A stretch of 64,000 nucleotides of DNA from CBDHGY01 sp965263325 (GCA_965263325.1 CBDHGY010000002.1:1612001-1676000); one strand, 5' to 3'. Numbered from the stretch's first letter, positions 17,446 through 27,680 are shown. A program made the numbers and translations. The notes: generated from the letters alone by a model not told the origin.

Positions 17446-19148
17446 ATGCGCAATTTCATGATCGGTATGCTGGCGCTGGCACTGGTAGGATGCGGTGCTT
17501 CTGAGCCAAAAGCTAAAGAGAGTCTGCCCAAGCCTGCTGCAACCGGGCCCGATATGAAAATAACAGTATTTACCGGCGGCACGATCCATACTGGAATCAA
17601 CGGTGCATCAACCGCGGACGCGATCGCTATTGATGCAGCTGGCAATATACTCTCTCTTGCGCCGCCCGCTTCTCAGGATTGGTCAGATGACGAAGTCACC
17701 CTGGTCGATCTGAATGGCGGCCACCTCTACCCCGGCTTTGTAGATGGTCACGCACACTTGCTCGGCATTGGTCAGCGCGAACTCATGTTCAATTTGGAAG
17801 GCACAGCTTCTATAACTGAATTGGTTACGCGTCTTGAAGCCGAGCTCGAAGGCCGAGAGCCGGGCCGCCCCCTTTACGGGCGCGGCTGGATCGAAACGGG
17901 CTGGCCGGAAGGACGCATGCCGACAGCCGCCGATCTTGATGCGGTTAGCCCGGATCACCCAGTCGTGCTTGAGCGCGCTGACGGGCATGCTGTTGTTGCC
18001 AACACTGCGGCACTCCTCGCGGGCGGCATTGATGATGCGACACCAGACCCCGAAGGCGGAAGCATCGAACGAGATGACACAGGCAAAGCAACCGGCATGC
18101 TGATCGATTATGCGGCTGCTCCGGTGATGGCACTGTTTAAAAGCCTACCGACAGACTCGGACATCGCAGAGGCGCTGGAAGTCGGCGCGCAAGTTTATGC
18201 CTCCCGCGGCTGGACGGGTGTTCACAATATGAGCGTGGATGAAGACGGCAAGCGCGAGAGCACTTGCTGACCTGGACAAGCAAAACGGAAAGCTTCCGAT
18301 CCGGGTGTATAATGCGCTTGGAAAGCTAACGCCTCATGGGGATTTACTCAAGCGATGGGTACAGAAGCGATCAGCCCGAAAGTCACCAATCGGGCGATCA
18401 AGCTTTATCTCGACGGCGCGCTCGGGTCTCGCGGGGCACGAGTTGCTCTGAGCCCTACTCTGACCGCCCCGGTACAACGTCCGGTCTTAGTTTGATGGAG
18501 TGAGGCAGAACTCAGGGACATGGTCAGCCAAGCGCAGGCGAATGGAACACAGCTTGCCATTCACGCCATTGGAGACAAAGCCAATCGCCGCCTCATCGAA
18601 ATAGCCGAAGACATTCCAAACGCAGAAGACCTGCGCTGGCGGATTGAACATACGCAAATCCTTGCAGCAGAAGACGTTGAGCGAATGGCAAAATCTGGCC
18701 TCATCGCCTCGATGCAGCCAAGCCATGCGATTGGTGATCTGTTCTTTGCACCAGATCGCCTTGGCAAAGATCGGCTAATAGGAGCCTATGCCTGGCGCGA
18801 TATTCTGGATGCGGGCGGGATTATAGTTGGTGGCTCTGATGCACCGGTGGAAGTTGGCTCACCCCTGATTGAGTTCTACGCCGCGGTGGCTCGCAAAAGT
18901 CTCGATGGCTTTAACAATGAAGATTGGCATCCAGAGCAAGCCGTTACGCGGCAAGAGCACTTGCCATGTTCACCTCAGCGCCCGCATATGCGAGTTTTTC
19001 AGAAGACACGCTCGGCACCCGGCAAGGCAGCCGACTTCACGGTGTTCGACCGCGATCTGATGAGCATTCCGGAATCCGAAATTTGGAGGCTGAAGTTGTC
19101 ATGACCATAGTTCGTGGTGATGTCGTCTTCCAACAGGATGCCGAATAA
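17446..19148 (+). pseudogene. Frameshifted amidohydrolase lipoprotein (YtcJ-like)
   Basis: The start is good: GGAGG precedes ATG 17446, and a signal peptide with lipobox LVGC follows. The frame carries an amidohydrolase metal motif (GFVDGHAHLLG) as in YtcJ-like metal-dependent hydrolases. From about 18240 the protein is readable only by changing frame about seven times (near 18240, 18345, 18452, 18504, 18945, 19017 and 19085); pieced together it gives a continuous family-like sequence including AIHAIGDKANRR, GGSDAPVE and APGKAADFTVFD to the TAA at 19146-19148. Few in-frame stops appear otherwise, so this is either a very recent pseudogene or a run of indel errors in the assembly. Confidence 0.85.
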
Positions 19149-19866
19149 TGCCTCACGTCATTAGTTTATTGCTTGCCCTTTTGTTTTTCACTTCTTGCAG
19201 CGCACCTGTCCATTCCTGGCCGGAGCCCCAAAATGATAAAGAAGCTGCGGCTGTCGAGCGCGCTGCCGAAATATTTCCAGATGCCATCGCTCCTCCACCT
19301 TACAAGTTTAAAGCAGCGCAAAACTCAGATGGCGCTGTATCAGACCAAGGAAGGCGTGTTCGTTCCCAAATACGTCAGCAAAGTCCCCACGGTTTGCTTA
19401 TATGTTCGCACGCGATGCCAAACCAGAAAAAATCCGCGCATTCAAACAAATCCTGAATGCAGAAGCTCTAAAGCGGTTCGATGGAAGCACCAGAATGGCG
19501 GCGGATGCATGGCGCCCGATATTGGAGCGAAATGGGTGATGCGCGTTATAAGGGAAATCTGGATCGACCTTTATAACAACAGTACAGATCATTGCCGCGC
19601 CGCACGACGTATTCGAATCTTGGGGCGGCCCGCTCGCTCCACTAGTTATGAACCGATATGTTCGCGATCCAGAAAATCTAGACGCTGGTGTTCGCGCTGA
19701 AATGGCTGCGGCACCAATTGACGACCAGGCGAAGCTCTATGTCATTCTGGTGAATCGCAAAATGGAAGACGTAACTTTGTCGTTCGCACAATCGATGAAC
19801 CTATCCATCACGATGATGCTCCAAGATGGAATCGCAAAGGAGTTTCGTCGGATCAACAGTAATTGA
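19148..19866 (+). pseudogene. Frameshifted hypothetical lipoprotein gene
   Basis: Begins at an ATG overlapping the upstream stop by one base (TAATG), with a signal peptide ending in lipobox TSC. The reading frame then moves about four times (near 19300, 19385, 19535 and 19572), after which a continuous frame gives WGGPLAPLVMNRYVRDPENLD and a further coding-like 60 residues to TGA 19866. The rebuilt product, about 235 residues, has no family I recognise. Its indels continue those of the upstream gene, while rpmB before and smc after are intact. Sequencing error or joint decay cannot be told apart here. Confidence 0.65.
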
Positions 19867-19896
19867 TCCACTCACCTAAAAGACAGTAAATTAGGT

Positions 19897-22800
19897 TTAT
19901 TCGGCTGCTACCAGTTCCTCTGCCGCGTTGAGATCAACAGAGACGAGTTTCGACACACCCTTCTCTCGCATCGTAACCCCGAACAGGCGGTCCATCCGGC
20001 TCATCGTCACCGGATTGTGGGTAATGACAACAAACCGAGTTTCGGTGCGCCCGCGCATCTCGTTCAACATGTTGCAGAAACGATCAACGTTTGCATCATC
20101 AAGCGGTGCATCCACCTCGTCGAGCACGCAGATCGGCGCGGGATTGGCGAGGAACACAGCAAAGATAAGCGCCGTTGCCGTCAGAGCCTGTTCGCCACCA
20201 GACATAAGGTTGAGCGTACCGAGGCGCTTTCCCGGAGGTTGCGCGTAGATTTCCAAACCTGAGGCGAGTGGATCGCCTTCGGTTTCAACGAGGCGAAGCT
20301 CTGCCTGACCGCCGCGGAAAAGTGTTGTGAAGAGTTGTTTGAAATTCTCATTCACTTTTTCGTACGCATCCATGAGGCGCTTCTGGCCTTCTGAATTCAG
20401 GGCATCGACGCCTTCGCGCAGCTTGGCGATCGCTGCGACGAGGTCTTCTTTCTCGCTGGCCTGAGAGCCAAGGCGCTGGCCAAGCTCTTCCGCTTCGGCT
20501 TCAGCTTCCATATTGACGCCGCCGAGACCGCTTCGCGCACGCTTTTTCTCTTCAATCTCATCTTCAGCAGATTTCAGATCGAGGGCCTCGAGCGCTTCTT
20601 CCTCTAATCCCGCAAGGGCGAGCGTAAACAGACCTTCGGGCGTACGCTGGAACTGCGTCTGCGCGTATTCAACGATTTCCTCAAACTTCAGATCAGCCGT
20701 TTCGATACGAACTTTCGCATCGGCGAGTGCCTCACGGCTTTTACCTGCTTCGGCTGTCGCCTCGCGAGCGGCTTGCTCGGCCGCGCGATAAGCCGTCTCG
20801 GCTTGGGCAAAATCATCGCCCGCTGTTTTTCGCTCGGTCTCGTACTTTTCAACTTCGCTGCGAAGGTGATTAAGTTCATCAGAGTTTGCATCCGGGTGCG
20901 CCGCGGTCGTCAGGCTTTCTTTCGTTTCGCTTTGACGCCCCATAAGCGCATTCATACGCTCATCAGATGCTGTCACACGGCGCTTCCAGTCTTCGAGGTC
21001 ACGGGTCAGCCCGTCGCGGCGCTTGATTGCCTGTTCGCGGTTGCGTGTCAGATCGTTCAGCAATCCGCGGGCTTCAGTTTCCGCTTCGCGCGCTTGCCCG
21101 AGTGCATCTTTTGCATTCTGAAGCTCGGTTTCAAGCTCGGCTTCGTTACCGGTGTCATTGTCAGGATCGATCAGAGCGAGTGCTTCTATGACGGCGCGCA
21201 AATCAGCATCAACACGGGCCAAGGCTTCATTGCTCGACTCTCGCTTCATCGCTGCACGTTCGAGAGCTTGCTCTGCTGACTGCGCCGCTGCCCGCGTTTC
21301 ATTCAAGTGCCGAGACGCAGGCTGAACACCTTGGCGAAGTTCACGCACCTGCTCTTCCGCTTGCCTGCGCGCAATTTTCGCCTCCTCGAGCGCAGCTTCA
21401 GCCGCATCAAGCGCCTCTTTCGCAGGCTCAATCTCCGACTGCGCAACTTGCAGCCTTGCTTGCTGCTCAAGGCGCTCAGCTGCAGAAACCGGTGCGCGCG
21501 GGGTCCGGTGGAACCCATCCCAACGCCAGAGGTGGCCTTGTTTTGAGACGAGGCGCTGGCCAGGTTTTAGCTGCTCAGCGAGATACTCACCTTCATGAAC
21601 TTCGACCACACCGCATTGCGACAGGCGCGCAGCAAGTTCGTTGGGTGCTTCGACAAAATCAATGAGTGGCTGACACCCTGCGGGCAGCTCCTCAGGCCGC
21701 GCATCAGCGCCCGCCCAATGCATCGGCGCAGAACGATCCGTTGGGGCTTGCACGTCGTCGCCAAGCGCAACAGCAATCGCTTTTTCGTAACCATCCTTAG
21801 TGCGGATCCGTTCAAGCACGGGCGGTGCATCAGACGAATCTGCTTTGCGAAGAAGACGCTCAAGACCTTTGATTTCTGCCTCAAGCGCGCTCACCGTGCC
21901 AGCAGCTTCAGCCCGCGGCGCAGCAAGGCTCTCTTCCGTCTCGCGTCGCTCAGCAAGCTCCGTCTCTGCCGCCTCGACTGCGCGCTCGGCATCATGCAGC
22001 GCGATTTCGGCATTTGAAGCTGCCTCACGAGCAGCTAACAGCGCGGAGTCGAGCGCAGCCGTATCAGCAATCCCATCAAGGCTGGATTTTAGACGCTGGA
22101 CCTCGTTTTCCAGTTTTTCTTTTCGGCGTCGTTGGTTCTCGGCGTTTGCGACCGCAGCCCTTTTAGCGGCGCGGACATCAGCGAGTTTTGAAGCAAGTTC
22201 ATCAGACGTTTGCTGAGCCTGACGAAGCGTTTCGCGCGAAGCCTCAAGTTTTTCTTTCGCTGCAGTTTCCTGTGCTTCAGATACGCTTTCATCCAGAGTT
22301 GGTAGAGCATCGAGTTCACGTTGTGCGCGCTCAGCAGCTTCTTCCGCTTCAGCTTTAATTGCCTGTTCCCGCGCCACATCCTGATCGAGACGGCCGGCTT
22401 CGGCTTGCAAACGTGCAAGCGCTTCTGCGGCCGCTTTTCGCTCTGCTTCGAGACGCGCGAGCTGAATACGGACCTGGCCGAGTTTGGCAGCTGCCAGGCT
22501 TTCCGCCTCGCGCAGCGGCGCGAGTTTTTCATTCGCGCGCATACGCTCAGCCTCTTTCTGAGCATCAATGCTTGCAAGGTCCTCGACAGCCTTCTGTGCT
22601 TCATCGAACCGCGTTTTAGCTGTTTCGCGCGCTTCGCGAGCCTGCATCCATTTTAGATGAGCGGAATAGGCTTCAAGCGCATCTATCTCTTGCGAGAGCG
22701 CTTTATACTTGCGTGCCTTGCGGGCCTGACGCTTCAAGCTTTCCAGCTGGCGTTCAACCTCCGCCGACACCTCACTCAGACGCTCAAGATTTGTTTCTGC

Positions 22801-23358
22801 AGCGCGTAGCTTCAGCTCAGCTTCATGGCGGCGAGAATTCAGCCCGGAGATACCTGCTGCCTCTTCCAGAATACGCCGACGGTTTTGAGGTTTCGCCGCA
22901 ATCAGTTCTGAGATTTGGCCCTGCCGGACAAGCGACGGCGAATTCGCACCGGTAGAAGCATCAGCAAACAGAAGCTGGACGTCTTTAGCTCGAACCGTAC
23001 GGCCATTGATCTTGTACGTCGATCCGGCTCCGCGCTTTAGGCGGCGAAGAATTTCGATGACATCGGCATCATTGTATTCCGGCGGGGCTGTGCGCGCTTC
23101 ATTGTTGAGCAAAAGCTGCACTTCTGCTGTTTCACGCGCGGGGCGTGATCCCGAACCGGAGAAGATGAGATCGTCCATCTCTCCGCCGCGCATCGCGCGC
23201 GCGGAGTTTGCACCCATAACCCAGCGCAGACTTTCAAGAAGATTGGATTTGCCGCAGCCGTTCGGACCGACAATCCCGGTCAAGCCAGGTTCAATCGGAA
23301 CATCCGTTGGATCTACAAAAGATTTAAAGCCCGCAATGCTTAGGCCGGTTATGTGCAT
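19897..23358 (-). CDS. smc: Chromosome segregation protein SMC
   Basis: Condensin ATPase that organises and segregates the chromosome with ScpA and ScpB. The 1153 residues follow the SMC plan: head with Walker A GPNGCGKSN (31-39) and Q-loop VRQGQISE, a long Glu/Arg/Ala-rich coiled coil, a hinge near the centre (around GYEKAIAVALGDDV), a second coiled coil, and a C-terminal head with signature LMSGGEQALTA and Walker B ICVLDEVDAPLDD. ATG 23358 is chosen because it opens directly with the first strand and has GAGGGG upstream; an ATG 24 codons earlier would add an unconserved extension overlapping the upstream gene. It directly follows the DsbA-like gene. Confidence 0.96.
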   Translation of the reverse strand: MHITGLSIAGFKSFVDPTDVPIEPGLTGIVGPNGCGKSNLLESLRWVMGANSARAMRGGEMDDLIFSGSGSRPARETAEVQLLLNNEARTAPPEYNDADVIEILRRLKRGAGSTYKINGRTVRAKDVQLLFADASTGANSPSLVRQGQISELIAAKPQNRRRILEEAAGISGLNSRRHEAELKLRAAETNLERLSEVSAEVERQLESLKRQARKARKYKALSQEIDALEAYSAHLKWMQAREARETAKTRFDEAQKAVEDLASIDAQKEAERMRANEKLAPLREAESLAAAKLGQVRIQLARLEAERKAAAEALARLQAEAGRLDQDVAREQAIKAEAEEAAERAQRELDALPTLDESVSEAQETAAKEKLEASRETLRQAQQTSDELASKLADVRAAKRAAVANAENQRRRKEKLENEVQRLKSSLDGIADTAALDSALLAAREAASNAEIALHDAERAVEAAETELAERRETEESLAAPRAEAAGTVSALEAEIKGLERLLRKADSSDAPPVLERIRTKDGYEKAIAVALGDDVQAPTDRSAPMHWAGADARPEELPAGCQPLIDFVEAPNELAARLSQCGVVEVHEGEYLAEQLKPGQRLVSKQGHLWRWDGFHRTPRAPVSAAERLEQQARLQVAQSEIEPAKEALDAAEAALEEAKIARRQAEEQVRELRQGVQPASRHLNETRAAAQSAEQALERAAMKRESSNEALARVDADLRAVIEALALIDPDNDTGNEAELETELQNAKDALGQAREAETEARGLLNDLTRNREQAIKRRDGLTRDLEDWKRRVTASDERMNALMGRQSETKESLTTAAHPDANSDELNHLRSEVEKYETERKTAGDDFAQAETAYRAAEQAAREATAEAGKSREALADAKVRIETADLKFEEIVEYAQTQFQRTPEGLFTLALAGLEEEALEALDLKSAEDEIEEKKRARSGLGGVNMEAEAEAEELGQRLGSQASEKEDLVAAIAKLREGVDALNSEGQKRLMDAYEKVNENFKQLFTTLFRGGQAELRLVETEGDPLASGLEIYAQPPGKRLGTLNLMSGGEQALTATALIFAVFLANPAPICVLDEVDAPLDDANVDRFCNMLNEMRGRTETRFVVITHNPVTMSRMDRLFGVTMREKGVSKLVSVDLNAAEELVAAE

Positions 23359-23374
23359 TGAGGGCCCCTCATGC

Positions 23375-24106
23375 TTATTGCTCGCCTTCTGGCGCAGTTG
23401 TTGTCTCTGATGCGGCGAGAGCATTATCAATCAGACCTGATAAACCCTCAGCGGTTCTTGCTTCAGGCCCAAGCTTTTTCCCGTTCAGGAAGATCGTCGG
23501 CGTTGCCGTTACGCCCTGTTCCTGACCCGCTGTATACGCCGCTGAAATATCGCGGCGAATATCGAGATTGCTGACACACGCATCGTATTCTGCTTCGTTA
23601 AGGCCATGACGCCCTGCAAGTTGCTTGAGCGCCGCTTCACCTTGTCCAGCGCGAGCAGCATCAAAGATTTGCGTCTGGCTGGCAAAGAAGTCGTCAATCA
23701 CTGCCATGTGATTTTCTTCGCCAGCGCACCGCGCCGTTGCGAAACCCGCGAGTGCATACTCGATAGGCGGCGTCGGAAACTCGCGCAGCACGAATTTCAC
23801 TTTACCCGTTTTGACGTAGTTTTCCTTGATCGTTGGCATGACGGTCTCGTGGAAATTCTTGCACGCCCCGCAGGTTAAAGAGGCATACTCAACCATTGTG
23901 ACGGGCGCATCTTCAGCCCCAAATTCGACACCTTTTTCAACAAATCGCGCCGTCAGACCGTATTGCGGCGCTGGATCGCTCACAGGCTCGGCAGTCTCTG
24001 CTTGCGCGGACGCACCAGTTTCGCCGCCCGCTTGTGAACAAGCGGTCACAACAAAGCCAAGGGCGCTCGCCAACAGGGCGCGATGTATAATCGTGAGTAC
24101 AGTCAT
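23375..24106 (-). CDS. DsbA-family thiol-disulfide lipoprotein (first of pair)
   Basis: A 243-residue envelope protein with lipobox VTAC (Cys23) and a thioredoxin-fold DsbA/BdbD-like domain. The active site is CGAC (79-82) and the cis-Pro loop is TATPTIFLNG. This branch, sometimes annotated as a DSBA oxidoreductase or protein-disulfide isomerase, is typical upstream of smc in alphaproteobacteria. AAGGA lies before the ATG. Its stop is 17 bases before the smc start. The gene just upstream is a paralogue. Confidence 0.87.
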   Translation of the reverse strand: MTVLTIIHRALLASALGFVVTACSQAGGETGASAQAETAEPVSDPAPQYGLTARFVEKGVEFGAEDAPVTMVEYASLTCGACKNFHETVMPTIKENYVKTGKVKFVLREFPTPPIEYALAGFATARCAGEENHMAVIDDFFASQTQIFDAARAGQGEAALKQLAGRHGLNEAEYDACVSNLDIRRDISAAYTAGQEQGVTATPTIFLNGKKLGPEARTAEGLSGLIDNALAASETTTAPEGEQ

Positions 24107-24174
24107 AATCAGTCCTTAAGAATGGAGTAGGAGTGCTTTCCAACACGTTAACAAGGTTAACAGATCAGCGCGAT

Positions 24175-24816
24175 TTATTCACGTCTTGCCAGTTCAGCAT
24201 CCAGGAGTTCGCTCAGCCCCTCGAGCGTTCGAGCGGAAGATCCTTTGAGTTCTCGCCCGTTTAAGAAAAGTGCAGGTGTGCCCAGTCCAAGATCTTGAGC
24301 CACTTGCGAAATATCAGCCAATGTCTGACGCAGCTCCGGATCATTAATACATGACTCGTAGGCATCAGCATCAAGACCATGACGCGCCGCAACAACTTGC
24401 AGGAACTGATTTGTCCCGCCAGTCGAAATGACTGAGAACAGTCCGGCCTGATTTTCAAACATATCGTCAATCACGTCATAATATTTGTCTTCCCCGGCGC
24501 AGCGCGCAACGGCAAAACCCGCCGCATTTACCTCAGCTGGAGGAATATACAGAGCTTCACGCGTAATGATCTTTAGCTTGCCGGTATCAACATATTTCTC
24601 CTTGATTTCATTGAGAACTATATTGTTGAACTGTCCGCAGCCCGGGCAGGTGATTGCTGCATATTCGATTAATGTGAGCGGGGCATCCGCCTTGCCGTAA
24701 ACGATGTCCGTTTCAGCCGATAGCGGGATTTGACCCGGTTTAACATCATTTCCGCCGCATGCCGTGAGCAGGATCGCGGCTCCCGCGATCATCAACCGCC
24801 GTGTCACACCCAACAT
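24175..24816 (-). CDS. DsbA-family thiol-disulfide lipoprotein (second of pair)
   Basis: A 213-residue paralogue of the next gene: lipobox LTAC (Cys20), active site CPGC (57-60) and a cis-Pro region GLGTPALFLNG. Conserved blocks such as GFA(V/T)ARCAGE and ARHGLDADAYESC match between the two, so they arose by duplication but differ in the active-site dipeptide (PG against GA), which is known in the family to tune redox potential. Predicted to act in the periplasm on disulfides; individual substrates unknown. Lies 16 bases after the DciA-like gene and is likely cotranscribed. Confidence 0.86.
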   Translation of the reverse strand: MLGVTRRLMIAGAAILLTACGGNDVKPGQIPLSAETDIVYGKADAPLTLIEYAAITCPGCGQFNNIVLNEIKEKYVDTGKLKIITREALYIPPAEVNAAGFAVARCAGEDKYYDVIDDMFENQAGLFSVISTGGTNQFLQVVAARHGLDADAYESCINDPELRQTLADISQVAQDLGLGTPALFLNGRELKGSSARTLEGLSELLDAELARRE

Positions 24817-24831
24817 TAAATTATCTCCAAT

Positions 24832-25386
24832 TTACTCATTTTGCCCGACTAGCACGGCCTTACCCAAGGAAACAATTGCCTGTTTCAGGGCCGGATCATC
24901 AATACCTGCAACAGAACGCTCTAATTCGCTCAACTCTTCAACGGTCAAAGGCTTCGGCGGCAGTGATAACTCACCCTGCCCCTGTTTGACGCCTAATAAG
25001 TGATCACCGATCACAACTTTGTAGATATCTCCGCCAGCCGCGACCGATGCGCGTTGACGGATCTGCTCCTGCGAATGCTCAATCAGAGCGGCGGCGGCAC
25101 GAACAACCGATAATTTCAGGACCCGGCCTTCACGCGCGCCCGTGATCTTAACCGGCCGGCAAAGCTTAGCGAGCTGGGGTCCGACAATCTCTTCCCACTG
25201 ATCGCGCAGACGCGAGACCGCACTGCCTTTGCCTTTGACTTTTTTGCGCACGAGCCTGCCAGCAGCGCGGCCGATGCTGGCCTGCGCCATGCCGGGATGT
25301 GCCGGTTTCGCGCGGCTATGGCGCAGACGCACACGAGCGAAGGCTTCGTCACGCGCGGCTTGCTCAGGAGTGGTTTTGTCTGTCAT
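24832..25386 (-). CDS. dciA: DciA-like (DUF721) protein
   Basis: A 184-residue basic protein of the DUF721 family, related to DciA, the DnaB loader found in bacteria lacking DnaC. The core is at about residues 55-130 (LRDQWEEIVGPQLAKLCRPVKI, then GRVLKLSVV and IEHSQEQI), with a basic N-terminal arm and an acidic C-terminal tail. Family context next to mutY and smc is common in alphaproteobacteria. Whether it loads the replicative helicase in this organism is inference. Confidence 0.8.
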   Translation of the reverse strand: MTDKTTPEQAARDEAFARVRLRHSRAKPAHPGMAQASIGRAAGRLVRKKVKGKGSAVSRLRDQWEEIVGPQLAKLCRPVKITGAREGRVLKLSVVRAAAALIEHSQEQIRQRASVAAGGDIYKVVIGDHLLGVKQGQGELSLPPKPLTVEELSELERSVAGIDDPALKQAIVSLGKAVLVGQNE

Positions 25387-25417
25387 TGGCGCTAAGTCTG
25401 CACGCTATAGGCCGCAA

Positions 25418-26476
25418 ATGGAAGCTAGATTGCCTGCACAAACCACAGATTTGGACGTGCTACCTACGCTGTTATTGGATTGGTATGACAGCCATGCGCG
25501 CGATTTGCCGTGGCGAACCGGCCCTGCGGCGAGGCGCGCAGGCGAGCGGCCGAACCCTTATCATGTCTGGCTGTGCGAGATCATGATGCAGCAAACCACC
25601 ATCCCGCATGGCACACCTTACTTCCTGAAATTTATTGGGCGCTGGCCGACGATTGAAGATCTGGCGTCAGCAAAAGACGAAGATGTCATGGCCGCGTGGG
25701 CGGGACTTGGTTACTATGCCCGCGCACGCAACTTGCTGAAATGTGCACGCGAAGTCGCAAAGTGCGGGAGTTTCCCGGAAACAGAAACTGAACTGCGGAA
25801 ACTTCCCGGAATTGGTCCATACACTGCTGGTGCCATCGCAGCACTCGCATTTGGCCAGCCTGCTGCCGCCATCGATGGGAATGTCGAGCGAGTTTTCTCG
25901 CGCTTGCTGGCTATGACCGGCGATTGGAAAACCGAGAAAAAGCGCATCGCCGAAACAGTCCGCGCGCTTGTTCCGCCAGATCATCCGGGCGCATTTGCGG
26001 AAGCCTTGATGGATCTTGGCGCAACACTCTGCACCCCTACCAAACCAAACTGCATGCTGTGCCCAGTGACCACACTTTGCGCCGGGCGCGCCAGCGGCGA
26101 GCCTGAGCGGTTCCCGATCAAGCCCGCCAAAACGCCTAAACCCAAGCGCCATGGACGCGTGTTTATCCTCACCGATAAGAATGACATTTGGCTGACCCGT
26201 TTGCCACCAAGGGGTCTGCTCGGCGGGATGCTCGCTTTGCCGTCCGATGGGTGGCGCGGTGAAGATTATGATCCAGATCGCGCATTTCCGGCGACGGCGA
26301 AAGACTGGCAAAACATCGGCGAGGTTCGGCACGTTTTCACGCACTTTTCCCTAACGCTCGACGTCTATTCAGGCGAACTGGACGGCAAGCGACCGGACGG
26401 GGAGTGGACGCCAATCAAAGAGGTAGACGGACTGCCGAGCGTCTTTGCTAAGGCGCTACGACTATTGAAAACCTAG
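25418..26476 (+). CDS. mutY: A/G-specific adenine glycosylase MutY
   Basis: DNA repair enzyme that removes adenine mispaired with 8-oxoguanine. The 352 residues show the HhH-GPD layout: MMQQTT near the start, the helix-hairpin-helix LPGIGPYTAGAIAALA with catalytic Asp in AIDGNV, and a 4Fe-4S loop with cysteines spaced C-x6-C-x2-C-x5-C (CTPTKPNCMLCPVTTLC). A C-terminal NUDIX-like domain recognises the opposite base. The ATG at 25418 is used; an upstream frame of 63 codons antisense to dciA lacks family features. It is divergent from dciA and convergent with ccrM. Confidence 0.94.
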   Translation: MEARLPAQTTDLDVLPTLLLDWYDSHARDLPWRTGPAARRAGERPNPYHVWLCEIMMQQTTIPHGTPYFLKFIGRWPTIEDLASAKDEDVMAAWAGLGYYARARNLLKCAREVAKCGSFPETETELRKLPGIGPYTAGAIAALAFGQPAAAIDGNVERVFSRLLAMTGDWKTEKKRIAETVRALVPPDHPGAFAEALMDLGATLCTPTKPNCMLCPVTTLCAGRASGEPERFPIKPAKTPKPKRHGRVFILTDKNDIWLTRLPPRGLLGGMLALPSDGWRGEDYDPDRAFPATAKDWQNIGEVRHVFTHFSLTLDVYSGELDGKRPDGEWTPIKEVDGLPSVFAKALRLLKT

Positions 26477-26480
26477 CGCT

Positions 26481-27563
26481 CTAAACGAGACCCATTTCAT
26501 CACGATAGCGACGGCGCAGGAGATCGATTGGCGCAAGGTCACGTTTCTCGGTCTCATAATGCCAGAATGTCCAGCCATTACAGGCAGGCCGGTTTGATAC
26601 TTCTGCGCCAACCCGGTGAATGGAGCCCGTTGCAGCGCCCGCTTTTACGCTACCGTCAACACGAATGCGCGCCTCGTATCGGCGCTTCGGAGACCAGATG
26701 CGATCACCCGGCTTGAGAAATCCGCGCTCGATCAGCGTCCCGAAAGATACACGGGGCAGAGCTTTTTTGGATTTCTGGACCTCAAGACTTTCCGCCTCAA
26801 TGGGTTCAACCGCATCGAGCCGGGCGCGCGAATGCTGAATGTAAGTTTTGTCGCGCTCAATCCCGACATATTGTCGCCCGAGAGATTTTGCGACCGCCGC
26901 TGTCGTACCAGTTCCGGAAAACGGATCGAGCACGATGTCCCCCGGATTTGTGGAGGCGAGCAAAACGCGGCGAAGCAAAGCCTCTGGTTTTTGTGTTGGG
27001 TGAACTTTTTTACCATCATCGCCCTTCAAACGCTCTGCACCCGTACAAAGCGGGATTGTCCAATCCGAGCGCATCTGTTTGTCGCCATTAAAGACTTTCA
27101 GCGCGTCATAATTGAAGGTGACTTTTGATTTTTGATTCTTGCCGGCCCAGATCAAAGTTTCGTGGGCGTTTTGGAGGCGAGTGCCTTTGAAATTTGGCAT
27201 AGGATTAGTTTTCAGCCAGATCACATCATTCTGAATCCAAAACCCCGAATCCTGCAGGATCGTGCCGACGCGAAAAATATTGTGATACGAACCGATGACC
27301 CAGATCGCGCCATTGTCTTTCAGGATACGGCGGCATTCGGTCAGCCATTGATGCGTAAACAGGTCGTATGCATCGAAACTATCGAACCGATCCCATTCAT
27401 CGGTCACACCAGCAACATCCGAGTGATCGGGACGTGTTAAACCGCCGCCCAATTGGAGGTTATACGGCGGGTCTGCGAAGACGAGATCGACAGAATTGTC
27501 TGGAAGGCGAGAGAGAATGTCGACGCACTCACCCTCAATAATTGTATTTGGCGTCAGCTCCAT
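26481..27563 (-). CDS. ccrM: CcrM-type adenine-N6 DNA methyltransferase
   Basis: Solitary cell-cycle methylase that methylates GANTC sites and controls replication-linked transcription in alphaproteobacteria. The 360 residues show motif IV DPPY (31-34) before motif I DPFSGTGTT, the beta-class order, plus the family's C-terminal extension (PGDRIWSPKRRYEARIRVDGS and CNGWTFW) which is diagnostic for CcrM and contacts DNA. AGGAG lies nine bases upstream of the ATG. No restriction partner is nearby, as expected. Two GANTC sites lie upstream. Confidence 0.96.
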   Translation of the reverse strand: MELTPNTIIEGECVDILSRLPDNSVDLVFADPPYNLQLGGGLTRPDHSDVAGVTDEWDRFDSFDAYDLFTHQWLTECRRILKDNGAIWVIGSYHNIFRVGTILQDSGFWIQNDVIWLKTNPMPNFKGTRLQNAHETLIWAGKNQKSKVTFNYDALKVFNGDKQMRSDWTIPLCTGAERLKGDDGKKVHPTQKPEALLRRVLLASTNPGDIVLDPFSGTGTTAAVAKSLGRQYVGIERDKTYIQHSRARLDAVEPIEAESLEVQKSKKALPRVSFGTLIERGFLKPGDRIWSPKRRYEARIRVDGSVKAGAATGSIHRVGAEVSNRPACNGWTFWHYETEKRDLAPIDLLRRRYRDEMGLV

Positions 27564-27611
27564 GTGGGCGCGCTCCTAGTTACTCTACTCATAATCAACT
27601 CTGAGCAGATA

Positions 27612-27680
27612 GAATCGCGATTTGGTTTCGGAAGTTCTAATTCTGTAGCATTTACAGCGAATTCGGTCTGTGGATGAATC
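27612..27680 (-). promoter_or_regulatory. Two GANTC methylation sites upstream of ccrM
   Basis: GAATC occurs at 27612-27616 and 27676-27680 in the 156-base gap before ccrM. In Caulobacter such sites in the ccrM promoter link its expression to the methylation state; here that is inference, and the sites could be chance. Confidence 0.4.

Noticed and set aside
24147..24161. Two GTTAAC repeats resembling a CtrA site between the DsbA-like genes
   Set aside because: The TTAA motifs are five bases apart, not the seven of the CtrA consensus.
25229..25417. Upstream extension of the mutY frame
   Set aside because: Antisense to the DciA-like gene and without MutY features; ATG 25418 starts the family sequence.
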